Notes under the pieces: generated by a model
What the model saw: only the letters and a program-made list of their open reading frames with translations
Told to the model about the DNA's origin: nothing
Databases searched by the model: none
In this document: in pieces, positions 53,870 through 63,313 of the stretch
How positions within the stretch are numbered: position 1 is the stretch's first letter
Layout of the letters: every line of letters begins with the position of its first letter
Position numbers and translations under genes: made by a program
NCBI GenBank assembly: GCA_937911505.1
Contig: CALEMF010000020.1
Coordinates: 1 to 64,000 of the forward strand
DNA from: an uncultured Cytophagales bacterium
GTDB taxonomy: Bacteria; Bacteroidota; Bacteroidia; Cytophagales; Thermonemataceae
DNA length: 64,000 nt
Direction of reading: 5' to 3'

Positions 53870-55507
53870 TGTTATGAGATGCTTGTTTTTTTTGGCCAAG
53901 TACTTCAGTTTGTCACGAGCGGTGTAGGGTTTGGTATTCTCTTGGGTAGATTTGGCTAAGGTAGCTTCAATCTGAATGGTTGGGTGATTAAGCTGCTCTC
54001 TCAAATACTGTAACCAAGTAGGCTTGAGCGTCTGGAAATTATCCATTTGGATAGGATTAGTCAGTGCCAAGTGAATGGTAGGCGCTTCCCAAGTAAAGTC
54101 TCTGTTAAGGATGATATGCTGTTTGATATCTTCTTTGTGGTGAGCTGCTAAGCCTTTCCAAGCATTTTTTACTTCTTCTTCGCTTACAGAAGAGGGCACT
54201 GCCTCTATCACCTTTACTTCTTCTACGGTTGCTTGTGGTGTTTCATTAGTTTTCTCTTCTTTATATACTTTTTTTTCTTCTAATATTTGTTTAGAAGGGA
54301 TTTTTACGGTAGCCTTAAAATCTTTCTTTGTATAGAGAGTTGACTTCCCTTCTACTGCATTAGGCTTTTTTTTTTGACCCTCTTCTTGAGAAGATTCAGC
54401 AAGTTGTATAGTACGCTGAATATAAGCCATCTTTATGAGTGTAAGTTCTACGTGTAATCGTTGATTTTTACTTGTTTTATAGTGTTGGTCACATAAGCTT
54501 GCCAAATTCATAGCAGTCACTAAAAACGAGCGCGTAGTCTTCTGTGATTGTACCAAATAACGTTCCTTTACCCCTTCTGTCACCTCTAGTAAAGTAGTTG
54601 TTTGAGGGTCTTTGGCTACTAGTAAATTCCGCAGATGTGAGGACAAGCCTACAATAAATTGATGCCCATCGAAGCCTTTCTTAAGAATCTCATTAAAAAT
54701 GAGTAAAGCTTGGCTTACTTCCTCCTCTAGTAGTGCTTCTGTCATCCTGAAATAGTAATCATAGTCTAGAATATGGAGGTTCTCTACCGTTTGCTCGTAG
54801 GTGATGGTACGATCAGTAGAGAAAGTAACCAACATATCAAACATAGAGAGTGCATCTCGCAAACCACCTTCTGCTTTCTCAGCAATAAGATGTAGCGCTT
54901 CTGGGCTAGCATTTATTTGTTCTTGTGCAGCAATTTTTGCCAAGTGTCTTGTAATATCTTGTATCTGTATACGATTGAAGTCGAATATTTGACAACGTGA
55001 CAAAATCGTGGGAATAATTTTGTGTTTTTCTGTGGTAGCCAAGATGAAAATAGCGTAGCTGGGAGGCTCTTCCAATGTTTTCAAGAAAGCATTGAAAGCC
55101 GCATTGGAAAGCATGTGCACCTCATCAATGATGTAGATTTTGTACTTACCCGACTGTGGAGGATAACGCACTTGATCGACTAGATGACGAATATCCTCTA
55201 CGGAGTTGTTGGAAGCGGCATCTAGCTCGTGGATATTAAGAGAAGCATTATTTTGAAAGCTACGACAAGAGTCGCAAACGCCACAAGCCTCTCCTGCTTC
55301 GGTGAGTTGTTGGCAGTTAATTGTTTTGGCTAAGATGCGAGCACAGGTTGTTTTACCCACTCCTCTCGGCCCACAAAATAAAAAGGCTTGAGCCAAGTGG
55401 TTATTAATGATAGCATTTTTTAGGGTAGTAGTAATATGTGACTGCCCTACTACTGCCTCAAAAGTAGTAGGTCTGTACTTACGGGCTGATACAACAAAGT
55501 CTTCCAT
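53834..55507 (-). CDS. dnaX: DNA polymerase III subunits gamma/tau
   Basis: 557 residues for the tau form. The clamp-loader ATPase has Walker A GPRGVGKT at 46-53, a zinc module (CQQL...CGVCDSC), Walker B IYIIDEVHMLS, sensor 1 FILATTEKHKIIPTILSRCQ and the C-terminal collar helices to about residue 370. A basic and acidic linker follows, then the tau-specific C-terminal domain. At codons 378-381 the gene reads CAA AAA AAA AAG CCT, a run of ten A residues. A shift to either other frame meets a stop within five codons, so a gamma form of about 382 residues is expected, as in E. coli and Thermus. Confidence 0.95.
   Translation of the reverse strand: MEDFVVSARKYRPTTFEAVVGQSHITTTLKNAIINNHLAQAFLFCGPRGVGKTTCARILAKTINCQQLTEAGEACGVCDSCRSFQNNASLNIHELDAASNNSVEDIRHLVDQVRYPPQSGKYKIYIIDEVHMLSNAAFNAFLKTLEEPPSYAIFILATTEKHKIIPTILSRCQIFDFNRIQIQDITRHLAKIAAQEQINASPEALHLIAEKAEGGLRDALSMFDMLVTFSTDRTITYEQTVENLHILDYDYYFRMTEALLEEEVSQALLIFNEILKKGFDGHQFIVGLSSHLRNLLVAKDPQTTTLLEVTEGVKERYLVQSQKTTRSFLVTAMNLASLCDQHYKTSKNQRLHVELTLIKMAYIQRTIQLAESSQEEGQKKKPNAVEGKSTLYTKKDFKATVKIPSKQILEEKKVYKEEKTNETPQATVEEVKVIEAVPSSVSEEEVKNAWKGLAAHHKEDIKQHIILNRDFTWEAPTIHLALTNPIQMDNFQTLKPTWLQYLREQLNHPTIQIEATLAKSTQENTKPYTARDKLKYLAKKNKHLITLQQRFGLDLDG
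54366..54376 (-). other. A10 slippage site in dnaX
   Basis: On the minus strand the run AAAAAAAAAAG spans codons 378-381 of dnaX and contains the heptamer A AAA AAG. After a -1 shift the frame reads GCC TAA. After the other shift it reads AGC CTA ATG CAG TAG. Both end immediately. The position, just after the ATPase and collar domains, is where other bacteria make the gamma subunit by ribosomal frameshifting or transcriptional slippage. Confidence 0.6.
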
Positions 55508-55560
55508 ATTGTAAACTTACGAACTCTGGCGAAAAGTAGGAAACCTTTTACGAAGGAAAT

Positions 55561-55968
55561 TCACGAAAGTATTTTTGCTGTTTTTTCAACAGCCTCTGAT
55601 AGTTTCAGCTTGTTCAAAGGCTTCGTAATATAGCCTATCACACAGTCGTAAGCAGCCGCTTTTTCCATATCTTTGTTATCGATCGAAGAAGAAAGCATGA
55701 AAATTTTCTTGTACTGCAATTTGGTATCATCCAGTTGTAAAAATAACTCTATAAACTCCCAGCCGTCTATTTCTGGCATATTGATATCCAATAAAATAAT
55801 AGTAGGCTGTTTATCTATGGGTGCTTCCTCTATGAAAGAAAGTGCCTCTTTGGCGGCAAGAAAAGCGTGGATGGTATGATGCTTAAAATATCTTTTGATG
55901 ATAGACTCACATACTAAGTTATTAATGTTATCATCGTCAATTATGAGGTAAGAGTAGTTATGTTCCAT
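55561..55968 (-). CDS. Single-domain response regulator (CheY-like)
   Basis: 135 residues comprising one receiver domain. The acidic pocket is IIDDDN (Asp11-13), the phosphorylation site is Asp61 in LLDINMP, the conserved Ser is in MLSSS, and Lys is in YITKPLN. There is no output domain. No cognate kinase is adjacent; the kinase-less Cache sensor at 48736 is 4 kb away and need not be related. It is transcribed divergently from the subtilase. Confidence 0.92.
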   Translation of the reverse strand: MEHNYSYLIIDDDNINNLVCESIIKRYFKHHTIHAFLAAKEALSFIEEAPIDKQPTIILLDINMPEIDGWEFIELFLQLDDTKLQYKKIFMLSSSIDNKDMEKAAAYDCVIGYITKPLNKLKLSEAVEKTAKILS

Positions 55969-56289
55969 ATACTTGCACGATTCTCAGCTATACACTAGGT
56001 GTCAGAAGGCTAGTTTTCTCCGTCTGTTATTACAAGGTAATATTTTTTGTGATACGTACCAACGGATAAAGTAATCAAATCGAGCACGAGTAACGCAAGA
56101 AAGTTCGTATAAATCAAGGGTGCTTCTAGAGTGGCATGCCCTCAGTCTAGTAATGTTCGTTACTATACTATTGTGCTTCAATCTAGTACATGTAATAAAT
56201 TTGTATATTTACAAGCAACTTTTGCAATAAGCAAAGCGGTTATGTATTTACCATAAAGCGTATTTATAGCAACACGTATGTAGATTTAT
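55969..56289. other. Intergenic region with a putative promoter for the subtilase
   Basis: 321 bp between divergent genes. TAAATTTG at 56196-56203 matches the -7 consensus for the rightward subtilase, with TTG at 56171-56173 as a possible -33 element; the predicted leader is about 80 bases. No other structure is evident. Confidence 0.5.
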
Positions 56290-59200
56290 ATGAAAATAAC
56301 ACTTACCTTATTCTTCCTGCTACTCATTTCTGCGGAAGGAATTTCACAGCACACTATGCCACCTTATCAAACTGATAAGATCGTATTCAAAGTAAAAGCA
56401 ACAGCCTACAAATCCAACGGTAGGACACTACAGCAAGAACAACTTCTTAGTACAACAGTATTGCAACAAGTAAGTACTTCCTCTCCTACGCAACGTTTCC
56501 CTGAACTTAAACGTATAGATCCGCGCCAGCGAAATGTACGTAATGTACCACTTGTTGATCTTTCCCGTATCTATACGCTTACACTTAAACCGGGTGTCAG
56601 TGTATCACAAGCCTTACAAACCCTTAGAAGCGATCCAGATATTGAGTATGCTGAACCTATTTATAATTATCAGCCACTTTATACCCCCAACGATCCAGGA
56701 GCCGACCCAGCCAGTGGTAGTGAATATTACCAGTGGTATCTAGACAAAATTGATGCTTTTGAAGCTTGGGATATCCAAAAAGGAGACCCTAATACGATTA
56801 TTGGAATTATAGATTATGGTTTCAGGCTTACCCACGAAGACCTCACTACGAACCTGCATCCTGATTATTATGACCTTGGTAACAACGATAAAGACCTGAC
56901 TCTTCCAGGCTCCTTCGGCTACCACGGTTGTGCTGTATCAGGAGTGGCCTCAGCTACTCCTGATAACGGCGTAGGTATTGCAGGAGTAGGTTTTAACTGT
57001 AGTTATTTACCCATCAAGGCTGTCTCAGACAATGGCGCGTCCTTTGCGCTAGAAGCGTCACTGGCTTACTTAGCTAGTAGAGGCGTGGCTGTTATCAATA
57101 TGTCGTTTGGGAGAAGAGAACGCGCTGGCGGGTACTCTCGTTATGAGGAAGACCTTTTCAATTACTACACTATTAATGAGAACATCGTTTTAGTAGCTGC
57201 GGGCGGACAAAAAAGTGCAGGTACAGAAGAACGCTGGTATCCTGCTAGCTATCGTAATGTGATTGGTGTAGGGGGCTCTCGCCAAGACGACAGAAAAGAT
57301 AGCCAAAGTGATTATAGCTATGAAATCAACCTCCTTGCGCCCTATCGAAGTATTTACACTACCTATAATCGTAATGACAGCGACTATTTTCCAGCTTCAG
57401 GTATCTCTGGAACTTCTTTTTCTGCCCCACAAGTAGCGGCAGCAGCAGCCTTGGTACGTACACAATATCCTAGTCTATCTGCCCTACAAGTGAAGGCTCG
57501 TTTAGAGGCTACTGCCGATGACGTAGAAGCCTTGAACAGCCCAACGTTGGCTGGTAAAATTGGGCAAGGCCGCCTGAATGTACATCAAGCGATCGCTGCT
57601 ACCGATGTACGCTATATAACTTCTACACAACAAAGCTATGCTGGGAAGTCACACCTGATGGCTGGTGATACCACTACACTTGTCTGTAATTTTCAGAACT
57701 GGCTAGAAGGTACCAACAACCTAGAAGCTACGCTTTCTAGTACTTCCCCTTTCGTAACTGTTACGCAAGCCAATGTAGCTTTAGGAGCAGTATCTGCTAA
57801 TGGAAGTACCAATAATACGAATAATCCATTTGTATTGATAGTAGACGAAGATATTCCTCCAGGCACTGAGGTTTATTTACGTATCGACTACCGTGACGGT
57901 GACGCCTTGAATTTCGAGTACTTCAGTGTTTTAGTGAGTCCTCAATATTATACCATTGCTAAAAATCAACTAGCATTTACACTAAGAAATAACGGACAGA
58001 TAGCCACCTACTTCGACTGTAGTTACTGTGAGGATATTGCTTACCAAGGTAGTTCACTGGCTACCTCTGCTGGCCTACTCATTGCCAACAGGGCTCCTAA
58101 TCCTAGTATAGCGAGTACGGTCAGTTGGTACTTTCCTGGTAATCCACAATTTAAAAGTAGCGACTTCACCGTGACTGAGACTTTTAGAACAATACAGAAC
58201 ACAGAAGACTTCGAACAAGCAGAGGTTACTTTTACCGATACTACAAGTAATCCTTTTGCAGTAGGCGTTTTTGTAAAGCAACAGGTGTACGCTTGGAAAG
58301 AAGCGCCCAATGATAAATTCGTTGTAGTACGCTATGATGTAACTAACATTACAGAGGAAGCCCTAGAGGATTTTTATGTAGGTTTATTTGTAGATTGGGA
58401 CATACATGATCCTACTAAAAATAAGGCCAGTTGGGATGCTGCTAATCAACTGGGTTACGTTTACAGTATAGATAAACCCTATGGAGGGCTAAAGCTACTG
58501 ACCGAGCAGAACGTCAATTACTTTGCTATTGATCATGATAATGCCAACGGCGCAGGTATTCAGCTTACTGACATTTTCGATTTGAATGAGCAGTACGGCT
58601 CTTTAGCGAGTGGTACTACCCATACAGAAGCGGGCATTACTGGAGAAGGAAATAATGTAGCACACACCCTTTCTGCTCATATTCCCTTACTACCAAAAGG
58701 CAGTACAGAAACAATTGCTTTTGCCATTTTAGTAGATGACGACTTTACCAGTCTACAGCAAACAGCTTTACAAGCGCAAGAAACTTTCTTAGCCTATAAT
58801 ACCAGTGAACAGCCTGCTATTGATAATTTGTTAAGTGTATGCCCCGGAGAGGAGGCAATCTTAGCGCCTACCAATGGAACACAGTTTAAGTTTTATAATA
58901 ATACAGGCTTTACATCCCCATTAGCTAGTGGCGCTTCTTATCAAACGGAGCGTATTGATACTGCTCAAAAATACTATATTGTACACGAAGATGAAACAAA
59001 GCTTTATCCTAGCGCACCGTTTGCTGTAGACATACAGATCAAAACGCCTGCTGTAGGGTTTACTACTAGCCAAGACACTTTGAATTTATTTACAGGCAAT
59101 ACTTTGCTCCTTACAGATACAACTGCCCAACAGGCAAGCTCTATTTGGCGCATCAACGATGAAGAAAAGCAAGGGAAAGAGGTAGCTTATACCTTCACAG

Positions 59201-59520
59201 AAACGGGTAATTATACCATACAGTTATCAAGCACCGACCAGAGAGGTTGTAATGATACGGTTACACGCTCTTTTGTAGTTGTCAACCGTCCACCTACACG
59301 TCTTTTTCCTAATCCTGCCAACCAGCAGGTCACTGTAGAAACTTACTTTGATCACTTTGATTGGCAAATTAAAGATGCGTTGGGCGTTCCATTAAAGTCT
59401 GGAGAGAGCGGTGCCTACCAGACAGTCTTGCCTATACAAGATTTACAAGCAGGTATTTACTTCGTAGAGGTGCGGTCTCAAGGTGAGCGCCATTTACAAA
59501 AGCTAATGATTAGCCGATAA
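56290..59520 (+). CDS. T9SS-exported subtilisin-like serine protease
   Basis: 1076 residues. A signal peptide (1-20, ending GISQ) is followed by a propeptide of about 110 residues. The S8 catalytic domain has Asp175 (IIDYGF), His212 (GYHGCA) and Ser376 (GTSFSAPQ), so the triad is complete. After the catalytic domain (to about 430) come about 500 residues of beta-rich domains, then a PKD-like domain (TETGNYTIQLSSTDQRGC), and a T9SS sorting domain (LFPNPANQQV to ISR). It is a secreted or surface-attached protease. The last 18 bases overlap the end of deoC on the opposite strand. It does not carry the promoter module of the cluster at the left end. Confidence 0.93.
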   Translation: MKITLTLFFLLLISAEGISQHTMPPYQTDKIVFKVKATAYKSNGRTLQQEQLLSTTVLQQVSTSSPTQRFPELKRIDPRQRNVRNVPLVDLSRIYTLTLKPGVSVSQALQTLRSDPDIEYAEPIYNYQPLYTPNDPGADPASGSEYYQWYLDKIDAFEAWDIQKGDPNTIIGIIDYGFRLTHEDLTTNLHPDYYDLGNNDKDLTLPGSFGYHGCAVSGVASATPDNGVGIAGVGFNCSYLPIKAVSDNGASFALEASLAYLASRGVAVINMSFGRRERAGGYSRYEEDLFNYYTINENIVLVAAGGQKSAGTEERWYPASYRNVIGVGGSRQDDRKDSQSDYSYEINLLAPYRSIYTTYNRNDSDYFPASGISGTSFSAPQVAAAAALVRTQYPSLSALQVKARLEATADDVEALNSPTLAGKIGQGRLNVHQAIAATDVRYITSTQQSYAGKSHLMAGDTTTLVCNFQNWLEGTNNLEATLSSTSPFVTVTQANVALGAVSANGSTNNTNNPFVLIVDEDIPPGTEVYLRIDYRDGDALNFEYFSVLVSPQYYTIAKNQLAFTLRNNGQIATYFDCSYCEDIAYQGSSLATSAGLLIANRAPNPSIASTVSWYFPGNPQFKSSDFTVTETFRTIQNTEDFEQAEVTFTDTTSNPFAVGVFVKQQVYAWKEAPNDKFVVVRYDVTNITEEALEDFYVGLFVDWDIHDPTKNKASWDAANQLGYVYSIDKPYGGLKLLTEQNVNYFAIDHDNANGAGIQLTDIFDLNEQYGSLASGTTHTEAGITGEGNNVAHTLSAHIPLLPKGSTETIAFAILVDDDFTSLQQTALQAQETFLAYNTSEQPAIDNLLSVCPGEEAILAPTNGTQFKFYNNTGFTSPLASGASYQTERIDTAQKYYIVHEDETKLYPSAPFAVDIQIKTPAVGFTTSQDTLNLFTGNTLLLTDTTAQQASSIWRINDEEKQGKEVAYTFTETGNYTIQLSSTDQRGCNDTVTRSFVVVNRPPTRLFPNPANQQVTVETYFDHFDWQIKDALGVPLKSGESGAYQTVLPIQDLQAGIYFVEVRSQGERHLQKLMISR

Positions 59521-60168
59521 GGCCTCTGCAATAGCAACTCCTGAGGAAGTTCCTATGATTTCAGCCCCTGCCTCCAGCATGGTTTGCACTTGCGCAGGGG
59601 TTTTAATACCTCCTGATGCCTTTATACCAACATAATCAGGTAAGAGGCTTTTTATGTAAGCAATTTGTTTGGCTTGTGCACCTGATGGAGCAAAACCTGT
59701 TGAGGTTTTTATAAAATCAACCCCTGCTTGTGTACAAAGTTGACAGGCTTTTTCAATTTCTGTATCGTCTAAATACGCCGTTTCAATAATGACTTTCACC
59801 AACTTTTCGTGTTCGTGTGCTAGCTTTGTAAGCTGTGCAAATTCGATCTTTACCCAGTCATAAGCACCAGATTTGAAGGCAGAAAGGCACATCACAATAT
59901 CTACCTCATCTGCGCCGTCTGCGATGGCTGTTTGTAGCTCTTGGCGTTTGGTAGCAGTACGTTGATAACCCAAAGGGAAACCCACCACCGTGACGACTTT
60001 CAAGGAAGTATCGCCCAACTCTCGCTTTACCTTCTTTACCCAATAGGGCGGTATACAAACCCCTCTAAAAGGATATTTTTTCACTTCTTTTATAAGTTGT
60101 TCTACTTGTTGATAAGTGATAAGAGGGTCTAGTGAGGTATGCTCTAGTGTAGAGAGGATCGTTGTCAT
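59503..60168 (-). CDS. deoC: Deoxyribose-phosphate aldolase
   Basis: 221 residues, typical length. It cleaves 2-deoxyribose-5-phosphate to glyceraldehyde-3-phosphate and acetaldehyde in deoxynucleoside catabolism. The catalytic segments are VKVIIETAYLDD and GVDFIKTSTGF, where the lysine forms the Schiff base, plus GIKASGGIKTPAQVQTML. Conserved residues are all present. Its 3' end overlaps that of the subtilase by 18 bases. Confidence 0.96.
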   Translation of the reverse strand: MTTILSTLEHTSLDPLITYQQVEQLIKEVKKYPFRGVCIPPYWVKKVKRELGDTSLKVVTVVGFPLGYQRTATKRQELQTAIADGADEVDIVMCLSAFKSGAYDWVKIEFAQLTKLAHEHEKLVKVIIETAYLDDTEIEKACQLCTQAGVDFIKTSTGFAPSGAQAKQIAYIKSLLPDYVGIKASGGIKTPAQVQTMLEAGAEIIGTSSGVAIAEALSANH

Positions 60169-60195
60169 AATCGTGCTATTCTTTGCTTGGGTAAA

Positions 60196-61221
60196 TTAAT
60201 ACAGAATGTGGTCTTTAGGCGCTACTTTCTCTGGTAAATCAGGCTCATCTAGCATGTCTCTTAGGTCTATTTCGATGGTTCTTGTAAGAGCTGTCATGGG
60301 TACATCATTGGGACGATTTTCAAAAGGATCTTCGCTGTTGTCACCTACAGCTTCCCAAGTAAGAAATATCCAAGTGATGAGAATGGAGACAGGGATCATC
60401 AAGAAAGAGAAAGCTGAAGGTAAGGTTTGAGTGGCGTTACTATCAAAAATATCTAAGAGACCCAATGGAAGTAAAAGGGCGAAGATATAAACAAACACTT
60501 TACTAAAGAAAGCATACTGCCTTGGGAAAGGTGTATTCTTAATGCGCTCACATTTTCCTTGAAAGTTGTAGCATTCCTCTAGGCACTTCATCATCATCAT
60601 AAAGTCGAAGCCATCCATCAATCCATAGCGCTCTTTTAATAGACGCAAATGAGCTCCTTGGTTTTTTACAATGTGGGTAGCGATATTTTTACGCTTCTTC
60701 AAATCATTTACTTCTTCTTCGCTGAGGTAGGGCGCAATAGTAGCACAAATTTCTTCGTGGTCGTTATGTCTTTCAGAAAATCGTTCTACAAAAGTATTTT
60801 CTTTGATAGAGAAAGAAGTGGGTTTTCTGAGTTGTAGTCGTAAAGCATGTAGCCAGGCAACGTGACGATAAATCAACCTTCTTTTATGGTCTTGCACTTC
60901 TTCTTCTGTTGTATCGTGTACGGTATCCATTGTGATCACGTTCAATACTTGATTGCCCCAAGTACGGCTGTAGTTGACAATCGCTCCCCAAATCTTTCTT
61001 CCTTCCCAAAAACGGTCGTAGCTTTGGTTATTTTTAAAACCCAGATAGAAGGCAACGGCTGTACCGATTACAGTAATTGGCTGAAAAGGAACTTTGACAA
61101 ATCCCCATCCTGCATAGAAATATAGTATGAATATAATGATGGACCATAAAGAGGCCAACGATACAATTTTCCAAGCATATAGTAAGATGAGGCCAAAACT
61201 TATATCTCTTTTAATGTACAT
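60196..61221 (-). CDS. Bestrophin-like (UPF0187) anion channel
   Basis: 341 residues. Bestrophin features are AFYLGFKNNQSYDRFWEGRKIWGAIVN (in parts), the RTWGNQVL helix, the repeated membrane segments WSIIIFILYFYAGWG and VFVYIFALLLPLGLLDIF, and a conserved C-terminal segment with WEAVGDNSEDPFENRPNDVPM. Bacterial relatives form homopentameric channels for chloride or other ions. The gene is 27 bases upstream of deoC in the same direction, which could mean cotranscription, though no functional link is known. Confidence 0.9.
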   Translation of the reverse strand: MYIKRDISFGLILLYAWKIVSLASLWSIIIFILYFYAGWGFVKVPFQPITVIGTAVAFYLGFKNNQSYDRFWEGRKIWGAIVNYSRTWGNQVLNVITMDTVHDTTEEEVQDHKRRLIYRHVAWLHALRLQLRKPTSFSIKENTFVERFSERHNDHEEICATIAPYLSEEEVNDLKKRKNIATHIVKNQGAHLRLLKERYGLMDGFDFMMMMKCLEECYNFQGKCERIKNTPFPRQYAFFSKVFVYIFALLLPLGLLDIFDSNATQTLPSAFSFLMIPVSILITWIFLTWEAVGDNSEDPFENRPNDVPMTALTRTIEIDLRDMLDEPDLPEKVAPKDHILY

Positions 61222-61476
61222 AAGGGGTGTTAATTTATCTCACGTTACTGAGGTGAATAGACAAAAATATTTATGCTACAATAGGTAATAAACTTTTGAT
61301 TGACATAATACAAAGAAAAAGAAATTCATACAAACGGGTTACTTTGTAAATAAAAAGATATTAAGGTTGAGTGTTAGCTTACAAAGTGATAAATTGTAAA
61401 TTGAGATAAACGAATGTATACTTCTAGAGATCATACTACTCTTAAAAGTAATCATATAAGTACGAAAATCAATTCC

Positions 61477-62043
61477 ATGAATCAAGCAGTAAGCTACACG
61501 GATGAAGACTTAGTGAGGGGTATAAGAGAAAACGATAACCGTATGCTAAGCGTGGTGTACAAGAAACATTTCTCTATGATTGCCCATTTCATACTTCAAA
61601 ATAGCGGTACTGAGCAGGAAGCCAAAGATATTTATCAAGAAGCCATTATGGTATTTTATGAAAAGCTCCAAGAAGAGCATTTTCTTCTTACCTGCCAAAT
61701 CAAAACATTTATTTATTCTGTCTGCCGCAGGCTTTGGCTTAAACGCCTTAGAGAGAAAGGAAAATACGTAGGGAAGGTAGATGATTACGAAGCATTTATT
61801 GTTTTTGATGAAACAACCACTGATTTTGAAGAAAAGGAAAAGCAGTTTTCCTCAATGGCCAAAGCCCTCGATAAGTTAGGTGAGCCCTGTAAAACAATTA
61901 TTAAGGATTTTTACTTGAAGAATTTATCCATGCAAACCATTGCAGAGAAGATGGGCTACACCAATGCGGCTAATGCAAAAAACCAAAAATATAAATGTTT
62001 CCTGCGCTTGAAAAAAATATTTTTTCAGTGCTATGATCAATAA
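61477..62043 (+). CDS. RNA polymerase ECF-type sigma factor
   Basis: 188 residues from the ATG at 61477; the frame also has an ATG at 61414, but MNQAVSYTDEDLVRGIREND is the natural start of the family. Region 2 lies at about 8-85 (LSVVYKKHFSMIAHFILQNS, DIYQEAIMVFYEKLQE) and region 4 at about 120-185 (LSMQTIAEKMGYTNAANAKN). The segment GYTNAANAKNQKYKC is the Bacteroidota-type region 4 helix-turn-helix. Its partner anti-sigma gene overlaps its last 11 bases, a standard arrangement for coupled translation. Confidence 0.9.
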   Translation: MNQAVSYTDEDLVRGIRENDNRMLSVVYKKHFSMIAHFILQNSGTEQEAKDIYQEAIMVFYEKLQEEHFLLTCQIKTFIYSVCRRLWLKRLREKGKYVGKVDDYEAFIVFDETTTDFEEKEKQFSSMAKALDKLGEPCKTIIKDFYLKNLSMQTIAEKMGYTNAANAKNQKYKCFLRLKKIFFQCYDQ

Positions 62044-63187
62044 CACTTTTACGCGATTGAAAATGAGCTTTGTGGACAAATACGAGACGATAGAAGGCTA
62101 TATAAACGGCGTACTAAGCGAAGAAGAGCGGCTTCGCTTTGAAGAACAACTAGCGAAAAGCGACTCCCTTAGAAAAGAGGTAGAAAGCCACCGTGCTTTT
62201 GCAGAACAATTACGTTGGTATGGCAAGCGACAAACCCTTAAAGAACAGATGGATTTGCTCCATCAAGAAATGACGGTGACTACCTCAACGCCTGTGACTA
62301 CTGCAACTAAAACCTCTTGGAAGCATACGTGGAAGCGCCATCTTTATACTGTAGCTGTGGCGGCTTCTGTAGCGCTTGTTACAGTAATAGGTATTTTGTG
62401 GAATGTACGTAACTATAGTTCTTTAGAAAACAAGCAAATTGGTTATTACCAAGCCCTTAAAAAAGACCTTGACGAGGTAATCGCCACCCAAAGAGACTTA
62501 GTAGAGCGTAGCGAAGAAGCCAAGGTAAAAGCACTTCCTGTTCCGCCTGTCAACTCTACTGCTACAGCTTTTGCCATTGCAAGGCAAGGCTACTTAATTA
62601 CCAATTATCATGTAGTGAAAGATGCACGCGCGATGTTTATCGAAACGAAAGAGAGTACCCCTCAAAGGTGGCGTGTCGAGGTGTTTCATAAGGATAAAGA
62701 AAGTGATCTAGCACTCCTCAAAATTGTAGATACCACCTTTACGCAGTTCAATTATCTTCCTTACAGTCTACGCACTGAGATGGCTGCACTAGGAGAAGAG
62801 GTGTTTACTTTAGCCTATCCACGTGATGACATGGTGTATGGAGAAGGGGCAGTTAGTTCTAAAACTGGTTTTGAAGGTGACACCATTGCCTACCAGATCT
62901 CTATTCCAGTAAATCCTGGCAATAGTGGTAGCCCTTTACTCGACGAACGAGGCCACCTCATCGGTATGATATCAGGAAAAAACACCAAAGAAGAAGGAGC
63001 CGCCTATGCTATTAAAGCGAAGTATATTCAAGCCTTGGTAGATTCTGCTAGTGTAAAAGATGAAGCTTTGCGTACTAGCTTGCCTCGCTACAACCAAATT
63101 CAGTATTTAAAGCGTCCCAAGCAGATAGAGCAGTTACAAGACTTTGTTTTTGAGTTAAAAATATACGCGCAGACGTTTTCTGAATAA
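62033..63187 (+). CDS. Anti-sigma factor fused to a trypsin-like (HtrA-type) serine protease
   Basis: 384 residues. The N-terminal 85 residues are cytoplasmic and resemble the anti-sigma domain of Bacteroidota proteins (YETIEGYINGVLSEEERLRF, FEEQLAKSDSLRKEVESHR). A single membrane helix lies at about 101-121. The periplasmic C-terminus is an S1C-like protease with His193 (TNYHVV), Asp225 (ESDLALLKI) and Ser298 (NPGNSGSPLL), so the triad is complete. There is no PDZ domain. The gene overlaps the sigma factor by 11 bases. I infer that the protease domain senses or processes something in the envelope to release the sigma factor, or that it is itself regulated. Confidence 0.88.
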   Translation: MINNTFTRLKMSFVDKYETIEGYINGVLSEEERLRFEEQLAKSDSLRKEVESHRAFAEQLRWYGKRQTLKEQMDLLHQEMTVTTSTPVTTATKTSWKHTWKRHLYTVAVAASVALVTVIGILWNVRNYSSLENKQIGYYQALKKDLDEVIATQRDLVERSEEAKVKALPVPPVNSTATAFAIARQGYLITNYHVVKDARAMFIETKESTPQRWRVEVFHKDKESDLALLKIVDTTFTQFNYLPYSLRTEMAALGEEVFTLAYPRDDMVYGEGAVSSKTGFEGDTIAYQISIPVNPGNSGSPLLDERGHLIGMISGKNTKEEGAAYAIKAKYIQALVDSASVKDEALRTSLPRYNQIQYLKRPKQIEQLQDFVFELKIYAQTFSE

Positions 63188-63220
63188 CTCAATGTACTGC
63201 CACGTAACTCTTGTAAAAAA

Positions 63221-63262
63221 GAAGCATTCACTCCTTCCTTTCAGTAGTGAGTGCTTCTTTTT
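63221..63262 (+). terminator. Rho-independent terminator of the sigma/anti-sigma operon
   Basis: GAAGCATTCACT at 63221-63232 pairs with AGTGAGTGCTTC at 63246-63257 (one G-T pair), followed by TTTTT, 33 bases after the anti-sigma stop. Confidence 0.75.
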
Positions 63263-63281
63263 CAAGTTACAAGAATTCTTC

Positions 63282-63289
63282 TATCTTTG
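63282..63289 (+). promoter_or_regulatory. Putative -7 element for the cupin gene
   Basis: TATCTTTG matches the TAnnTTTG consensus and lies 24 bases before the ATG at 63314, which supports that start over the longer reading frame from 63251. Confidence 0.5.
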
Positions 63290-63313
63290 AATAAACAAGT
63301 AAACCAGCCTGCT

